From assembly GCA_036703315.1 (NCBI GenBank), contig DATNPH010000087.1:1-64000 (forward strand): 64,000 nucleotides of DNA. Reading direction: 5' to 3'. The position numbers were made by a program, and so were the translations under genes. Below the pieces are notes generated by a model. The model was not told the DNA's origin. It searched no databases and saw only the letters and a list, made by a program, of their open reading frames with translations. The DNA is from DATNPH01 sp036703315 (GTDB lineage: Bacteria > Cyanobacteriota > Cyanobacteriia > Cyanobacteriales > Coleofasciculaceae). Below are positions 44,223 to 52,833 of this stretch, piece after piece (position 1 is the first letter of the stretch; each line of letters opens with the position of its first letter).

Positions 44223-45582
44223 CATGGACAGCTGACAAGGGGCTAGGGACTACAGCACCAAATAGGTCGTAGATGTCTGCATCGGTAATTTTCACTTGCA
44301 CGATTGTCCCCAAGGGGGCTTTGCCTTTAACGTAGACCAATCCGTCTACTTCAGGGGCAAACCGGACAGAGCGACCAATCAACTCCCCTGTTGAGGGGTG
44401 CTCTTGCTCAATCAAAACATCAACTACGTTGCCCAACTCACCTTGATTTTTTTTCAACGAAATGGGTTGTTGAACTTCCATCAGGGCATCCCGACGGGCA
44501 TTCATCACGTCTTGAGGTAGCTGGTTTGGCAAGTTGTAGGCTGGTGTTCCCTCTTCTGGAGAAAAGGTAAAGACGCCTACATGGTCAAATTCATGGCGTT
44601 GGACAAATTCCAGCAAGTGTTCAAAGTGTTCATCCGTCTCGCCCGGAAAGCCGACGATGAAGGTTGTACGGAGCACCGAATTGGGTATCGCTGTTTTGAT
44701 ACGATCAATGATTGCGTCATTTACCCATCCCTGCCAGGGACGGTTCATGGCACGCAGGATTTCTGGATGGGAATGCTGTAGGGGCAAATCCAGATAAGGA
44801 AGAACATTAGCTGTTTCCTGAATCGCTTGAATCACTGATGGGGTCAAACCCGTTGGATAGGCATAGTGCATCCGAATCCAGGGGATGTCTACTTTACCTA
44901 AGGCTCGCAAAAGTTCAGCTAACTTTGGCTCGCCGTAGAGGTCTATACCATAGTTTGTGGTAATTTGGGAAATTAAAATCAATTCCTGTACGCCTTCGGA
45001 GACCAATTGTTCGGCTTCCGCGACGATGGATTCAATTGTGCGCGATCGCTGCTTTCCCCGCAGATGAGGAATAATACAGAAAGCGCAATGGTAGTCACAC
45101 CCTTCCGCTACACGTAGGTAAGCAACGCCTTCAGAAGTTGTCCGGTAGCGTGGCGTTGTCTCATCTGCAATGTAAGTGGGTTCAGCGGAAACTTCCTTGA
45201 CACGCTCACCTGTTTCTACCCGTTGGATTACATCAACGATTTTGTGGTAATCGCCCGTTCCAACGAGAGCAACTGCTTCTGGCAACTCCTCCAAGAGTTC
45301 CGCCTGGAAGTGCTGTGCCATACAGCCAGTGATAACTATTTTTTTATCAGCTTCCGCTAGTTCTACTAAGGTACGGACAGATTCGGCACGAGCCGCTTCT
45401 ATAAAACTACAGGTATTTACAATAACGTAATCTGCTACTTCTTCATTCGTATCTACATTATAGCCGGCTTGCACCAGCAAACCCAGCATGTGTTCAGTAT
45501 CAATTCGATTTTTTTCGCAGCCCAAGTGAGAAATTGCAATTGTTGGCTTGTTGCCCATGCCGATATCAATATTATGGATCAA
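44182..45582 (-). CDS. rimO: Ribosomal protein S12 methylthiotransferase
   Basis: RimO adds a methylthio group to Asp of ribosomal protein S12. N-terminal cluster cysteines C22, C58 and C87 and the radical-SAM CxxxCxxC (CDYHCAFC; C162, C166, C169) are intact, followed by a TRAM domain (about 380-445). ATG 45558 (MGNKPTIAISHLGC) is an equally good start eight codons inside. The C-terminal ten or so residues come from a heptamer repeat and are not family-conserved. It is first in a two-gene unit with crhR, as in Synechocystis, where RNase E processes the transcript. Confidence 0.95.
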   Translation of the reverse strand: MIHNIDIGMGNKPTIAISHLGCEKNRIDTEHMLGLLVQAGYNVDTNEEVADYVIVNTCSFIEAARAESVRTLVELAEADKKIVITGCMAQHFQAELLEELPEAVALVGTGDYHKIVDVIQRVETGERVKEVSAEPTYIADETTPRYRTTSEGVAYLRVAEGCDYHCAFCIIPHLRGKQRSRTIESIVAEAEQLVSEGVQELILISQITTNYGIDLYGEPKLAELLRALGKVDIPWIRMHYAYPTGLTPSVIQAIQETANVLPYLDLPLQHSHPEILRAMNRPWQGWVNDAIIDRIKTAIPNSVLRTTFIVGFPGETDEHFEHLLEFVQRHEFDHVGVFTFSPEEGTPAYNLPNQLPQDVMNARRDALMEVQQPISLKKNQGELGNVVDVLIEQEHPSTGELIGRSVRFAPEVDGLVYVKGKAPLGTIVQVKITDADIYDLFGAVVPSPLSAVHEGLSVNRLAGNRL

Positions 45583-45605
45583 TAGGGTGGGGAGGGTTCT
45601 CTAGG

Positions 45606-45626
45606 GTGATGATTTTACATCATCAC
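45606..45626. other. Hairpin in the rimO/btpA divergent spacer
   Basis: GTGATGAT (45606-45613) pairs with ATCATCAC (45619-45626) over a 5-base loop, about 24 bp upstream of the rimO ATG at 45582. It could be a leader hairpin of rimO or an operator. Confidence 0.4.
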
Positions 45627-45817
45627 GCTTTTGGGTTCACCCACACTCTACCAGTCCGGATGTTCCTTATCGTTTTATTAACCCCGCTACTTATTGTAGA
45701 TAAAATTTTATTGAGATATCCAACACGAATCAAGCTATTTATAATGATGCTCCTGACTCCTTATGGGAGAACATCAACAGGTAGGCTAGAAAATAGCCGG
45801 TGTTTTCAGGTAGATAA

Positions 45818-46666
45818 GTGAACTTACATCAAATTTTCAAGACACCGAATCCAATTATTGGCGTTGTTCATCTGCTGCCGCTGCCGACCTCTCCCCGTTG
45901 GGGAGGGAGCCTGAAAATGGTCATTGACCGGGCGGAGCAGGAAGTTACGGCATTGGCTTCTGGGGGTGTAGATGGCATAATCGTTGAGAATTTTTTTGAC
46001 GCTCCGTTTACAAAGAACCAGGTCGATCCAGCCGTTGTCAGTGCGATGACGCTGATTGTCCAGCGGCTGATGAATTTGGTAACGCTACCCATGGGGATCA
46101 ATGTTTTACGCAATGATGCCCAAAGTGCGCTGGCGATCGCCACCTGTGTTCGTGCTCAGTTTATTCGGGTCAACGTTCTCACGGGCGTTATGGCAACTGA
46201 CCAAGGATTAATTGAGGGACAAGCGCATCAACTGCTCCGCTATCGACGGGAACTCGGTAGCGATGTCAAAATTTTGGCAGATGTTCTGGTGAAGCATGCG
46301 CGACCCTTAGGTTCCCCCAATCTCACCACAGCGGTGCAGGAAACTATTGAACGGGGTTTAGCCGATGGCGTTATTCTCTCTGGGTGGGCAACAGGTAGCC
46401 CCCCAACCTTAGAAGACTTAGAGCTAGCCTCTGCCGCTGCCAATGGAACACCAGTATTTATTGGGAGTGGTGCCAACTGGGAAAATATTTCCACACTGAT
46501 GCAGGCAGCAGACGGAGTAATTGTCTCCAGTTCCCTCAAGCGACGTGGGCGCATCCAGCAACCTATTGACCCAATCCGCGTCAGTCAGTTTGTGGAAGCG
46601 GTGCGACGCAGCGTTTCGATTCAAGCTGAACCGAAACCGATTTCTTCAGTCAAGCTACATTCCTAA
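45818..46666 (+). CDS. btpA: Photosystem I biogenesis protein BtpA
   Basis: A 282-residue TIM-barrel. The conserved GVVHLLPLPTSPRWGG (residues 14-29), VDGIIVENFFDAPFT and the C-terminal IGSGANWENIS and KRRGRIQQPID blocks are the BtpA/SgcQ family pattern. In Synechocystis BtpA is a thylakoid-surface protein needed to accumulate photosystem I reaction-centre proteins. The GTG start at 45818 is the only start that keeps the conserved N-terminus. It is divergent from rimO, with the VKOR gene about 200 bp downstream on the same strand. Confidence 0.93.
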   Translation: MNLHQIFKTPNPIIGVVHLLPLPTSPRWGGSLKMVIDRAEQEVTALASGGVDGIIVENFFDAPFTKNQVDPAVVSAMTLIVQRLMNLVTLPMGINVLRNDAQSALAIATCVRAQFIRVNVLTGVMATDQGLIEGQAHQLLRYRRELGSDVKILADVLVKHARPLGSPNLTTAVQETIERGLADGVILSGWATGSPPTLEDLELASAAANGTPVFIGSGANWENISTLMQAADGVIVSSSLKRRGRIQQPIDPIRVSQFVEAVRRSVSIQAEPKPISSVKLHS

Positions 46667-46870
46667 GTAAACTGGTCTGTCATCAACGTCAACTAAAGGC
46701 TGAAGTATGAAGTATGGACACGTCCTAGGTCAGAGTCCCCCACCCATTCTTGTCGTTTCCGAGTGATGGGAGTCTAACTCTCCTTCCAACTCTTCAGGCG
46801 AAGATAATGAGTTTTCATGCTTCATCCTTTATTAACTGCGCTTTATAACAACAACCCCTAAAAACTGCTT

Positions 46871-47863
46871 ATGAGTCGCCGACGTTCTACTCCCTGGATT
46901 CATCGCTGGTCTCGTCAAATCATAGGCGCGATCGCTACTGTAGGTGCCCTGTTAACCGGTTATCTAACTATGGTTAAACTCTCTGGTAGCACTGTTGCTT
47001 GCTCTGCTGGAAATGCAGCCGCGACGGCTTCCAGCTGTGATGCTGTCCTTTCCAGCCCCTACGCCATCATTTTTGGTCTGCCTTTGGCTTTGTTTGGTTG
47101 CCTCGCCTATCTCAGTATGGCGACGTTTTCCCTAGCTCCCCTAGCTGTAAGCCCAGAGCAAAACAAACACCTTCGCTCAAAATTAGAAGATTGGACTTGG
47201 CTGCTGCTGTTTGCTGGTGCCGTGGCAATGACGGTATTTAGCGGCTACCTGATGTATCTCCTAGCTTTTAAACTCAAAGCCGTCTGTCTGTACTGCCTTG
47301 GCTCTGCCTTATTCTCCCTAAGCCTGTTAACACTGACATTAATTGGTCGCAGTTGGGAGGATGCTGGTCAACTTTTCTTAATCGCAGTTGTTGTGGGGAT
47401 GGTGACACTGATCGGTACTTTGGGAATCTATTCTAAAGTAGGTAGCCCACAACCACCTGGAGGAAGCCGTACCCCAATTACGCTTACCCCTCCTGGGGTC
47501 CAACCCAAACCTGAAATCGGCGGTTGGGAAATCACAACGACTTCTGCTGAACCAGAAATTGCTCTAGCGCGTCATCTCAACCAAGTTGGTGTTAAGGCAT
47601 ACTTCGCCTACTGGTGCCCCCACTGTTACGAGCAGAAGCAGCTATTTGGTAAAGAGGCGCTCAAGGAACTTAGTTACATTGAGTGTGCTCCTGAGGGCAA
47701 AAATGGTCAGCCCCAAGTCTGTTCTGACGCTGGAATTAAAGCTTTCCCCAGCTGGAAAATTAATGGTCAATTGACCTCTGGCATCAAAACGCTGGAAGAA
47801 CTGGCTAACTTAACTGGCTATAAGGGTCCGCGCAACTTTAAGTACACGTTGCCAAATCTTTAG
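46871..47863 (+). CDS. Vitamin K epoxide reductase-thioredoxin fusion (disulfide-forming)
   Basis: 330 residues. The N-terminal VKOR domain (about 12-185) has four or five membrane helices, the loop cysteines C44 and C56, and the active-site CLYC (139-142). A Pro/Gly linker leads to a lumenal thioredoxin-like domain with CPHC (247-250). The fusion is the cyanobacterial/plant LTO1 type, which oxidises thiols to disulfides in the lumen or periplasm using quinone. All redox cysteines are present. LTO1 affects photosystem II assembly in plants, so its neighbour btpA fits a photosystem theme, although each has its own spacer. Confidence 0.94.
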   Translation: MSRRRSTPWIHRWSRQIIGAIATVGALLTGYLTMVKLSGSTVACSAGNAAATASSCDAVLSSPYAIIFGLPLALFGCLAYLSMATFSLAPLAVSPEQNKHLRSKLEDWTWLLLFAGAVAMTVFSGYLMYLLAFKLKAVCLYCLGSALFSLSLLTLTLIGRSWEDAGQLFLIAVVVGMVTLIGTLGIYSKVGSPQPPGGSRTPITLTPPGVQPKPEIGGWEITTTSAEPEIALARHLNQVGVKAYFAYWCPHCYEQKQLFGKEALKELSYIECAPEGKNGQPQVCSDAGIKAFPSWKINGQLTSGIKTLEELANLTGYKGPRNFKYTLPNL

Positions 47864-47886
47864 AGCGTGTTGGAGATATTCAGTTT

Positions 47887-47920
47887 AAGAGGTGACTTGC
47901 TTGTGAGCAAGTCACCTCTT
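47887..47920. terminator. Strong hairpin between convergent genes
   Basis: A perfect 15-bp stem, AAGAGGTGACTTGCT (47887-47901) with AGCAAGTCACCTCTT (47906-47920), and a TGTG loop. It lies between the VKOR stop and the convergent monooxygenase-like gene. It has no T-run on the plus side; bidirectional use is possible. Confidence 0.65.
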
Positions 47921-47945
47921 GATTGAGTGGTGTTCAAATTGCAAG

Positions 47946-48272
47946 TTACTCTTCAGGAGACTGAATTTCACTGCACACTTCATAGAAACAGGTAGTCGGA
48001 GCCTTTGTAAACAAATGAGACATTTGGTTCAAAATTGCTTGGTATGCCTCATTTTGATTAGTTTCCATGTCTTCTAAGCTTTTCCAAAAAATTATAGCAA
48101 TCCCTTTATCTGTTCCTGGTTCTTGTAGGAGGTATGCTCCCTTAAAGCCATGGCTATAGGTTGATACAGCTTTTTCATAGAGTTGCTGAGCTTCTTTAAA
48201 CTTACCGGGCTTGAATTCACCAATCGCCACATAAGCATAGTTATGTCTCAGAAAATCTAGAAATTCTGTCAT
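47946..48272 (-). CDS. ABM-like dimeric alpha/beta-barrel protein
   Basis: 108 residues with a ferredoxin-like beta-alpha-beta pattern: YAYVAIGEFKPGKFKEAQQL, then GFKGAYLLQEPGTDKGIAII, then FWKSLEDMETNQNEAYQAIL. This resembles antibiotic-biosynthesis-monooxygenase (ABM/DABB) proteins, which dimerise and bind small ligands or haem. Catalytic activity cannot be claimed. It is cytosolic and monocistronic, ending against the hairpin at 47887. Confidence 0.65.
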   Translation of the reverse strand: MTEFLDFLRHNYAYVAIGEFKPGKFKEAQQLYEKAVSTYSHGFKGAYLLQEPGTDKGIAIIFWKSLEDMETNQNEAYQAILNQMSHLFTKAPTTCFYEVCSEIQSPEE

Positions 48273-48688
48273 GGATATAGCCTCCCTTATTACTTAAGCA
48301 CTTAGTCTAGGGGATGACGGTGAAGGATAGCGAATATTGCCATAATTACAACTATGCTGAATATTTCCCAACTGCGACTCTTGTTTACAAGACTTGTGCC
48401 AGGTGTGATAGCAGCAAAGGTCTTGGATTAAAGAGCTTTGGCGTGGTTTACAGGAACTGCCCAGAGTACAACAGGGTCGATAATTAGGTGTATGGCGTCA
48501 CTTCAGGACTGGGTTGAAGACACATTAAAGGATACAACTGAAGTAATCGCCTCTTTTCATATAAGGCGTGAGAGCGGGAAACCTGTTACATCTAAACGGC
48601 TTTAGCATCTTACCAGTCCCAAGGCAAGAGTCGGCAACGCTCGCCTTGGCTTGATGCTTGACTGATGCAAGAGTAGGCCAATTCAAAG
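48273..48688. promoter_or_regulatory. Spacer with a compound leader hairpin before the kinase gene
   Basis: Nested arms AGCATC/GATGCT (48604-48609, 48653-48658) and CCAAGGC/GCCTTGG (48619-48625, 48643-48649) enclose GAG/CTC. They end about 30 bp before ATG 48689. No gene is seen in the 416 bp. Confidence 0.45.
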
Positions 48689-50545
48689 ATGAGCGAATAC
48701 TTTGAACAGACAAACCCTGATACCCCTCTGGGCGGACGCTATAAAGTTATCAGGAATCTGGGAGCTGGTGGGTTTGGTCAAACCTTTCTAGCAGAAGATC
48801 TGCACTTGCCAGGTAATCCCCAATGTGTGGTCAAAAAGCTCAAACCCCAGACGATCGACCCTGATGCTCTAGTTATGGCAAGACGCCTGTTTGATACAGA
48901 AGCTCAAGCCTTATACCAACTAGGTGACCACGACCAAATTCCTCGCTTGCTAGCGCACTTTGAGGACGATCAGGAATTTTATCTGGCTCAGGAATTCATC
49001 GAAGGAGAGCCTCTTACTCAAGAACTAGTATCAGGTCAGCCTTGGCCGGAAGTTCGGGTTATCGCTTTGTTGCAAGACATTCTACAGGTGCTAGCCTTTG
49101 TCCATCAGCAGCAGGTCATCCACCGCGATCTCAAGCCCCCCAACTTGATCCGTCGCCGCTGTGACGGAAAAGTCGTAGTGATTGACTTTGGCGCAGTCAA
49201 GCAAGCCAGTACGCAGACGGTTAATCCTGAGACAGGGAAGACAAATTTAACGATTTCTATCGGCACTAAGGGCTATATGCCTAACGAACAATTAGCTGGG
49301 ATTCCTCGGTTTAGCAGTGATGTCTACGCCGTCGGCATGTTGGGCATTCAGGCTTTGACTGGGGTTCACCCGACACGCTTTAAAGAAGACATCGAGACAG
49401 GCGAAATCAACTGGCGTGAACATGCTCCGACAATCAGCCCAGAATTAGCCGATATTCTTGACCAAATGGTGCGCTATGACTTCCGCGATCGCTACCCGAC
49501 AGCAGTGGAAGCCCTAGAAGCCCTACAAAGCCTACCCGCCATTACTGATTCTCTGTTGCCCAAACAGCCATTGCCTGAAGTAACTAGACCAATCCCCAAC
49601 CAGGAATTGCCATCCCCAGATCTGGCAATAGAACCAACGGAATCTGAAAGTGAGCTAGAATCCACCAACATCTGGGTGCCAACAGAACCACCAATTCCAA
49701 CTAACCCGAAAGTCAGCAGCACCGACACAACAGCACCCCTGTCTCAACAAGAGTCCCCCCAAGAGCAGGGAAAAAGAGTACCAACGAGTGCTACAACGGG
49801 GTTGTTTCAGAGACAATTGATTAAGTTTTGGCCAGTTCTGGCTGTCTTAGCGGCTGTGGGAGCAACCTTTGCGATTACCAAGACTGTACTATCCCCCTCA
49901 ACTCCTAGTCCAACTATCTCACCTGTGCCTACCACAAGCCCCACGGCAACCCCTGTCCCTAAGCCCACTCCTCGTAAACCAGAGGCGAAAGAACTGCTCA
50001 GCCAAGCCGATCGCTTGCGGGAAAAAGGAGAGTACCAGGAAGCACTCTCACTGTATGACCAGACGATCAAGCTAAATTCAAAGATGGCAAAAGCCTATTG
50101 GGGTCGTTGCTACAGCTTGAATAAACTGCGTAAACCTGCTGAGGCGATCGTTGCCTGCAATGATGCTATCGACCTCGACCCCAGGTATGCAGAGGCGCTG
50201 TGGAGTAAAGGAAATGCTCTTGAGCAGCAGAAACTCGATCTGGAAGCGCTACAACTCTACGAACAAGCGACTGAAACCAAGCCAAATTTTGCGGAAGCTT
50301 GGGTTAGCCTGGGGGTGACACTCCAAAAGTTTGGTCGTTCTGTTGAAGCGATCGATGCCTTGGACAAAGCCATTGATCTCAAACGAGATTCAGCAGAGGC
50401 TTGGAGTACTCGTGGCATAGCACTCTGGAACCTCGGACGATTTGATGAGGCAATCCCTTCTCTGGATAAGGCGCTGCAACTTCAGCCTGACAACCCGGAA
50501 GCTCAAAAGCTGCGCGAACTTGCAAGGAAACAGCTTGGGCGTTAG
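48689..50545 (+). CDS. Membrane-anchored Ser/Thr protein kinase with TPR repeats
   Basis: 618 residues. The Hanks-type kinase domain (about 18-280) has the P-loop GAGGFG (25-30), Lys 49-50, catalytic HRD (145-147, IHRDLKPPN) and DFG (166-168). A Pro/Thr/Ser-rich linker follows, then one membrane helix (about 380-402, WPVLAVLAAVGATFAITKTV), another Pro/Thr linker and four or five TPR units (about 440-615) presumably on the outer side. It may sense or bind extracytoplasmic partners through the TPRs. All catalytic residues are intact. It stands alone, with a leader hairpin upstream. Confidence 0.93.
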   Translation: MSEYFEQTNPDTPLGGRYKVIRNLGAGGFGQTFLAEDLHLPGNPQCVVKKLKPQTIDPDALVMARRLFDTEAQALYQLGDHDQIPRLLAHFEDDQEFYLAQEFIEGEPLTQELVSGQPWPEVRVIALLQDILQVLAFVHQQQVIHRDLKPPNLIRRRCDGKVVVIDFGAVKQASTQTVNPETGKTNLTISIGTKGYMPNEQLAGIPRFSSDVYAVGMLGIQALTGVHPTRFKEDIETGEINWREHAPTISPELADILDQMVRYDFRDRYPTAVEALEALQSLPAITDSLLPKQPLPEVTRPIPNQELPSPDLAIEPTESESELESTNIWVPTEPPIPTNPKVSSTDTTAPLSQQESPQEQGKRVPTSATTGLFQRQLIKFWPVLAVLAAVGATFAITKTVLSPSTPSPTISPVPTTSPTATPVPKPTPRKPEAKELLSQADRLREKGEYQEALSLYDQTIKLNSKMAKAYWGRCYSLNKLRKPAEAIVACNDAIDLDPRYAEALWSKGNALEQQKLDLEALQLYEQATETKPNFAEAWVSLGVTLQKFGRSVEAIDALDKAIDLKRDSAEAWSTRGIALWNLGRFDEAIPSLDKALQLQPDNPEAQKLRELARKQLGR

Positions 50546-50728
50546 AGCATCGATTCAGTATTCAAGATATCGACTGTTGAAAGGATGGTGAGATGGGGAA
50601 GAAGGGGAAGATGAGGGAGAGATGCCAGGTATCACAGTGATTGCTCAAGAGAAAAGTTCCTCCGGTATAGGAATTTCTGGCATAATCCTCATGGTGTTTG
50701 GAGCGTTAGCGCTTCTGAGTGTGAGGGG
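50546..50728. repeat. Spacer with a diverged dispersed repeat
   Basis: GCATCGATTCAGTATTCAAG (about 50546-50565) resembles the repeats at 29545 and 55121. Purine-rich GGGGAAGA-type units follow, as near the other copies. Confidence 0.5.
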
Positions 50729-51925
50729 ATGAGAGCGACAATTTTTGCTTTTTTGACCCAGCTGGTCAGATGGCTGGGACTATGGATTCTGTGTTGGCTT
50801 TTGATACTCACCCCAGCATTCCCGGTTCAGGCTGAGCCTACTCCAGCCGCTAGCTCAACGGACGACCTGCAACGGATGCAGGAACAGATTGACCAACAGA
50901 GGTCTAATCTTTTAAAGGAGCGCGATCGCCTCTCGTCTGTTGAAAAAGCTGTTCAGGATAACATCAAAGGTATACAACTTAACATCCAGTCCACGGAGAC
51001 AGCCTACAAGGATTACGAATCTCAAATCCAACTGGCTAATCAGCATCTCAAAGCATTGCAAGTGGAGCTAGCCAAAGCTGAACAGGCTTATTCCCAAAAA
51101 CAGGCTTCTACAATTGCTCGATTGCGTTTCCTGCAACGTCAGAAGCTAGCAGGCTTTGGTTGGTATATCCTACTCAAGAGCCAAAATCTAAATGAATTGC
51201 TTGATCGGCGTCACCAAGTCAAATTGGTTTATCAAGCCGATCAAAAAATCTTAATCAGCTTAAAAGTAGAATCAGATCGCATCAAACAGCAGAAGACTGA
51301 GATTGAGGTGCAGAAAAATCAAATTGCCCTGCTTACCCAGCAACTCTTAGCACAAAAGGCGCAGTTTGAAGCCCAACTTACAGAACAGCAGCAGTTGATT
51401 AAGCGACTCAATACCAACAAGCAAGCCTTAGAGGCAGCCCAAGCCCAACTAGCTGTTGATTCAAGAAATATCGGCATTTTGATTCGAAGACAAATTGCTG
51501 CTGCTAACAAAGCAAGGTTTCCTAATACTGGCATTTTTGGCACGGGTCAGCTCATTTACCCCTGCGATGCAGAGATTACGAGTAGCTTTGGTTGGCGGCT
51601 TCACCCAATATTAGGTTACTCGCGCTTCCATTCCGGTATTGACTTTGGTGCCAGCTACGGAACCCTAATCCGAGCCGCCGATGGCGGTAGTGTAATTTTT
51701 GCGGGTTGGTACGGGGGTTACGGCTATACGGTAATCATTAACCACGGTGGGGGCGTCACGACCCTCTATGCTCATACCAGTAAGCTCTATGTTAGTGAGG
51801 GACAAACGGTACAGCCAGGAGAAGCGATCGCGGCAGTTGGTTCCACAGGACTATCTACCGGTCCCCATCTCCACTTTGAAGTCCGTAAAGATGGTGAGCC
51901 GGTAGATCCGATAGCTTATTTGTGA
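50729..51925 (+). CDS. M23 family murein hydrolase with coiled-coil (EnvC/NlpD-like)
   Basis: 398 residues. A signal peptide (about 12-36, WLGLWILCWLLILTPAFPVQA) is followed by a long coiled coil (about 45-250). A LytM/M23 domain (about 270-395) has the zinc-site FHSGIDFG (His and Asp at about 300-304), YAHTSKLYV and HLHFEV (about 381-386), all intact, so it should be an active endopeptidase rather than an EnvC-type pseudo-enzyme. It cleaves peptidoglycan cross-links during growth or septation. The ORF starts at ATG 50729 after a GTGAGGGG stretch. Confidence 0.92.
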   Translation: MRATIFAFLTQLVRWLGLWILCWLLILTPAFPVQAEPTPAASSTDDLQRMQEQIDQQRSNLLKERDRLSSVEKAVQDNIKGIQLNIQSTETAYKDYESQIQLANQHLKALQVELAKAEQAYSQKQASTIARLRFLQRQKLAGFGWYILLKSQNLNELLDRRHQVKLVYQADQKILISLKVESDRIKQQKTEIEVQKNQIALLTQQLLAQKAQFEAQLTEQQQLIKRLNTNKQALEAAQAQLAVDSRNIGILIRRQIAAANKARFPNTGIFGTGQLIYPCDAEITSSFGWRLHPILGYSRFHSGIDFGASYGTLIRAADGGSVIFAGWYGGYGYTVIINHGGGVTTLYAHTSKLYVSEGQTVQPGEAIAAVGSTGLSTGPHLHFEVRKDGEPVDPIAYL

Positions 51926-51962
51926 GCTGTTTTATGCGGAACATTTTGTTCCGCTAAAGGCG

Positions 51963-52244
51963 CTACGGATGAGGACGTATAACAGTAACTGTACCTCCTC
52001 TAAGTAAAATCACGTCAGTACTTCCAATAGATATTGGTGAACCTTCACCTACCTTGATTGAACAACCCTTGTTGCATTCAGTAAGATGTTCTTCTTTGGG
52101 CCCTACATTCAATGCAACAGGAGTACCAAAGAAGGGATACATAGTAAGTGCATAGCCATAATCATCTTCGTTTTTGATTAGAACAGCAACAGCACTCTGA
52201 GCAGTGAGTAGAACGAATCCTAAAGCAATCAAAACCTTTTTCAT
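51963..52244 (-). CDS. Small secreted protein, unknown
   Basis: 93 residues with a clear signal peptide (1-20, MKKVLIALGFVLLTAQSAVA). The mature part is beta-rich with two cysteines (TECNKGCS) that could form a disulfide. No family recognised. The AAAAAGG-type A/G-rich DNA upstream and a convincing signal peptide support a real gene. It converges on the M23 gene with 37 bp between stops. Confidence 0.65.
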   Translation of the reverse strand: MKKVLIALGFVLLTAQSAVAVLIKNEDDYGYALTMYPFFGTPVALNVGPKEEHLTECNKGCSIKVGEGSPISIGSTDVILLRGGTVTVIRPHP

Positions 52245-52620
52245 AAGCTTTGTTGGTGATGCACTAACAGGTCTGATAGCGTTACTCGTAGCTCATGTAA
52301 GTGTATAGATAAAAATATTGCTAAGACTGTTTCTTATAACACATAATAGTAATTCTTTTCAGGATTTTAATATTTATAAAATAACTCTAAAACCTTTATC
52401 AGTTATGAGTTTTGGTGATTATCGCTGGGATATTTTACAGGTGAATCATGAGAAAAATTTTTGAAAGTATAAAATTCCCAGAGTAAAAATTCTGTGATTG
52501 AGTATAATTGCCCAAAGACGATAGGAAATATCAGAATTAGCCCAAACCAAACGTTGCTAAATAAGCAACGTCATTGCAGAGGTAGACCTTGTTCAATCTG
52601 GCATTAAGATGTATTACCTA
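52245..52620. other. AT-rich spacer upstream of tRNA-Arg
   Basis: No gene is seen. An 8-bp hairpin, ACGTTGCT/AGCAACGT (52551-52558 and 52564-52571), lies about 90 bp before the tRNA. Confidence 0.4.
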
Positions 52621-52649
52621 TGGAAACTCAATACTAGGGATGCTATACT
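52621..52649 (+). promoter_or_regulatory. Promoter of tRNA-Arg
   Basis: An extended -10, TGCTATACT (52641-52649), has a weak -35 TGGAAA (52621-52626) at 17-bp spacing. The expected start lies a few bases before the tRNA. Confidence 0.6.
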
Positions 52650-52660
52650 GACTGAGTTAA

Positions 52661-52733
52661 GGGCACGTAGCTCAGTGGATAGAGCATCAGGTTCCGGTCC
52701 TGAGGGTCGGGGGTTCGAATCCCTCCGTGCTCG
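52661..52733 (+). tRNA. tRNA-Arg (anticodon CCG)
   Basis: A 73-base cloverleaf. The acceptor stem GGGCACG/CGTGCTC pairs with one G-T. The D arm GCTC..GAGC, the anticodon stem TCAGG/CCTGA with loop TTCCGGT (anticodon CCG at 52694-52696) and the T arm GGGGG-TTCGAAT-CCCTC are complete. It reads CGG codons. CCA is not encoded. A promoter (52621-52649) and a palindrome downstream (52761) bracket it. A 60-codon frame on the opposite strand is an antisense artefact. Confidence 0.97.
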
Positions 52734-52760
52734 TAAGAAAAACTAAATCCAATCTTGTTA

Positions 52761-52784
52761 GATAAGGGTTCTAGAACCCTTATC
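52761..52784. terminator. Perfect 24-bp palindrome between tRNA-Arg and aspA
   Basis: The half-site GATAAGGGTTCT (52761-52772) is followed directly by its exact complement (52773-52784). It lies between two converging transcripts and could terminate both. Confidence 0.6.
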
Positions 52785-52833
52785 GCCAACGAATTAAGTT
52801 GAGGAAAACTTGAGCGCTCTGACAAGCTATTGT

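Noticed and set aside
52643..52825. 60-codon minus-strand frame with GGIRTPDPQDRN
   Set aside because: It is the antisense reading of tRNA-Arg, a well-known false protein in databases.
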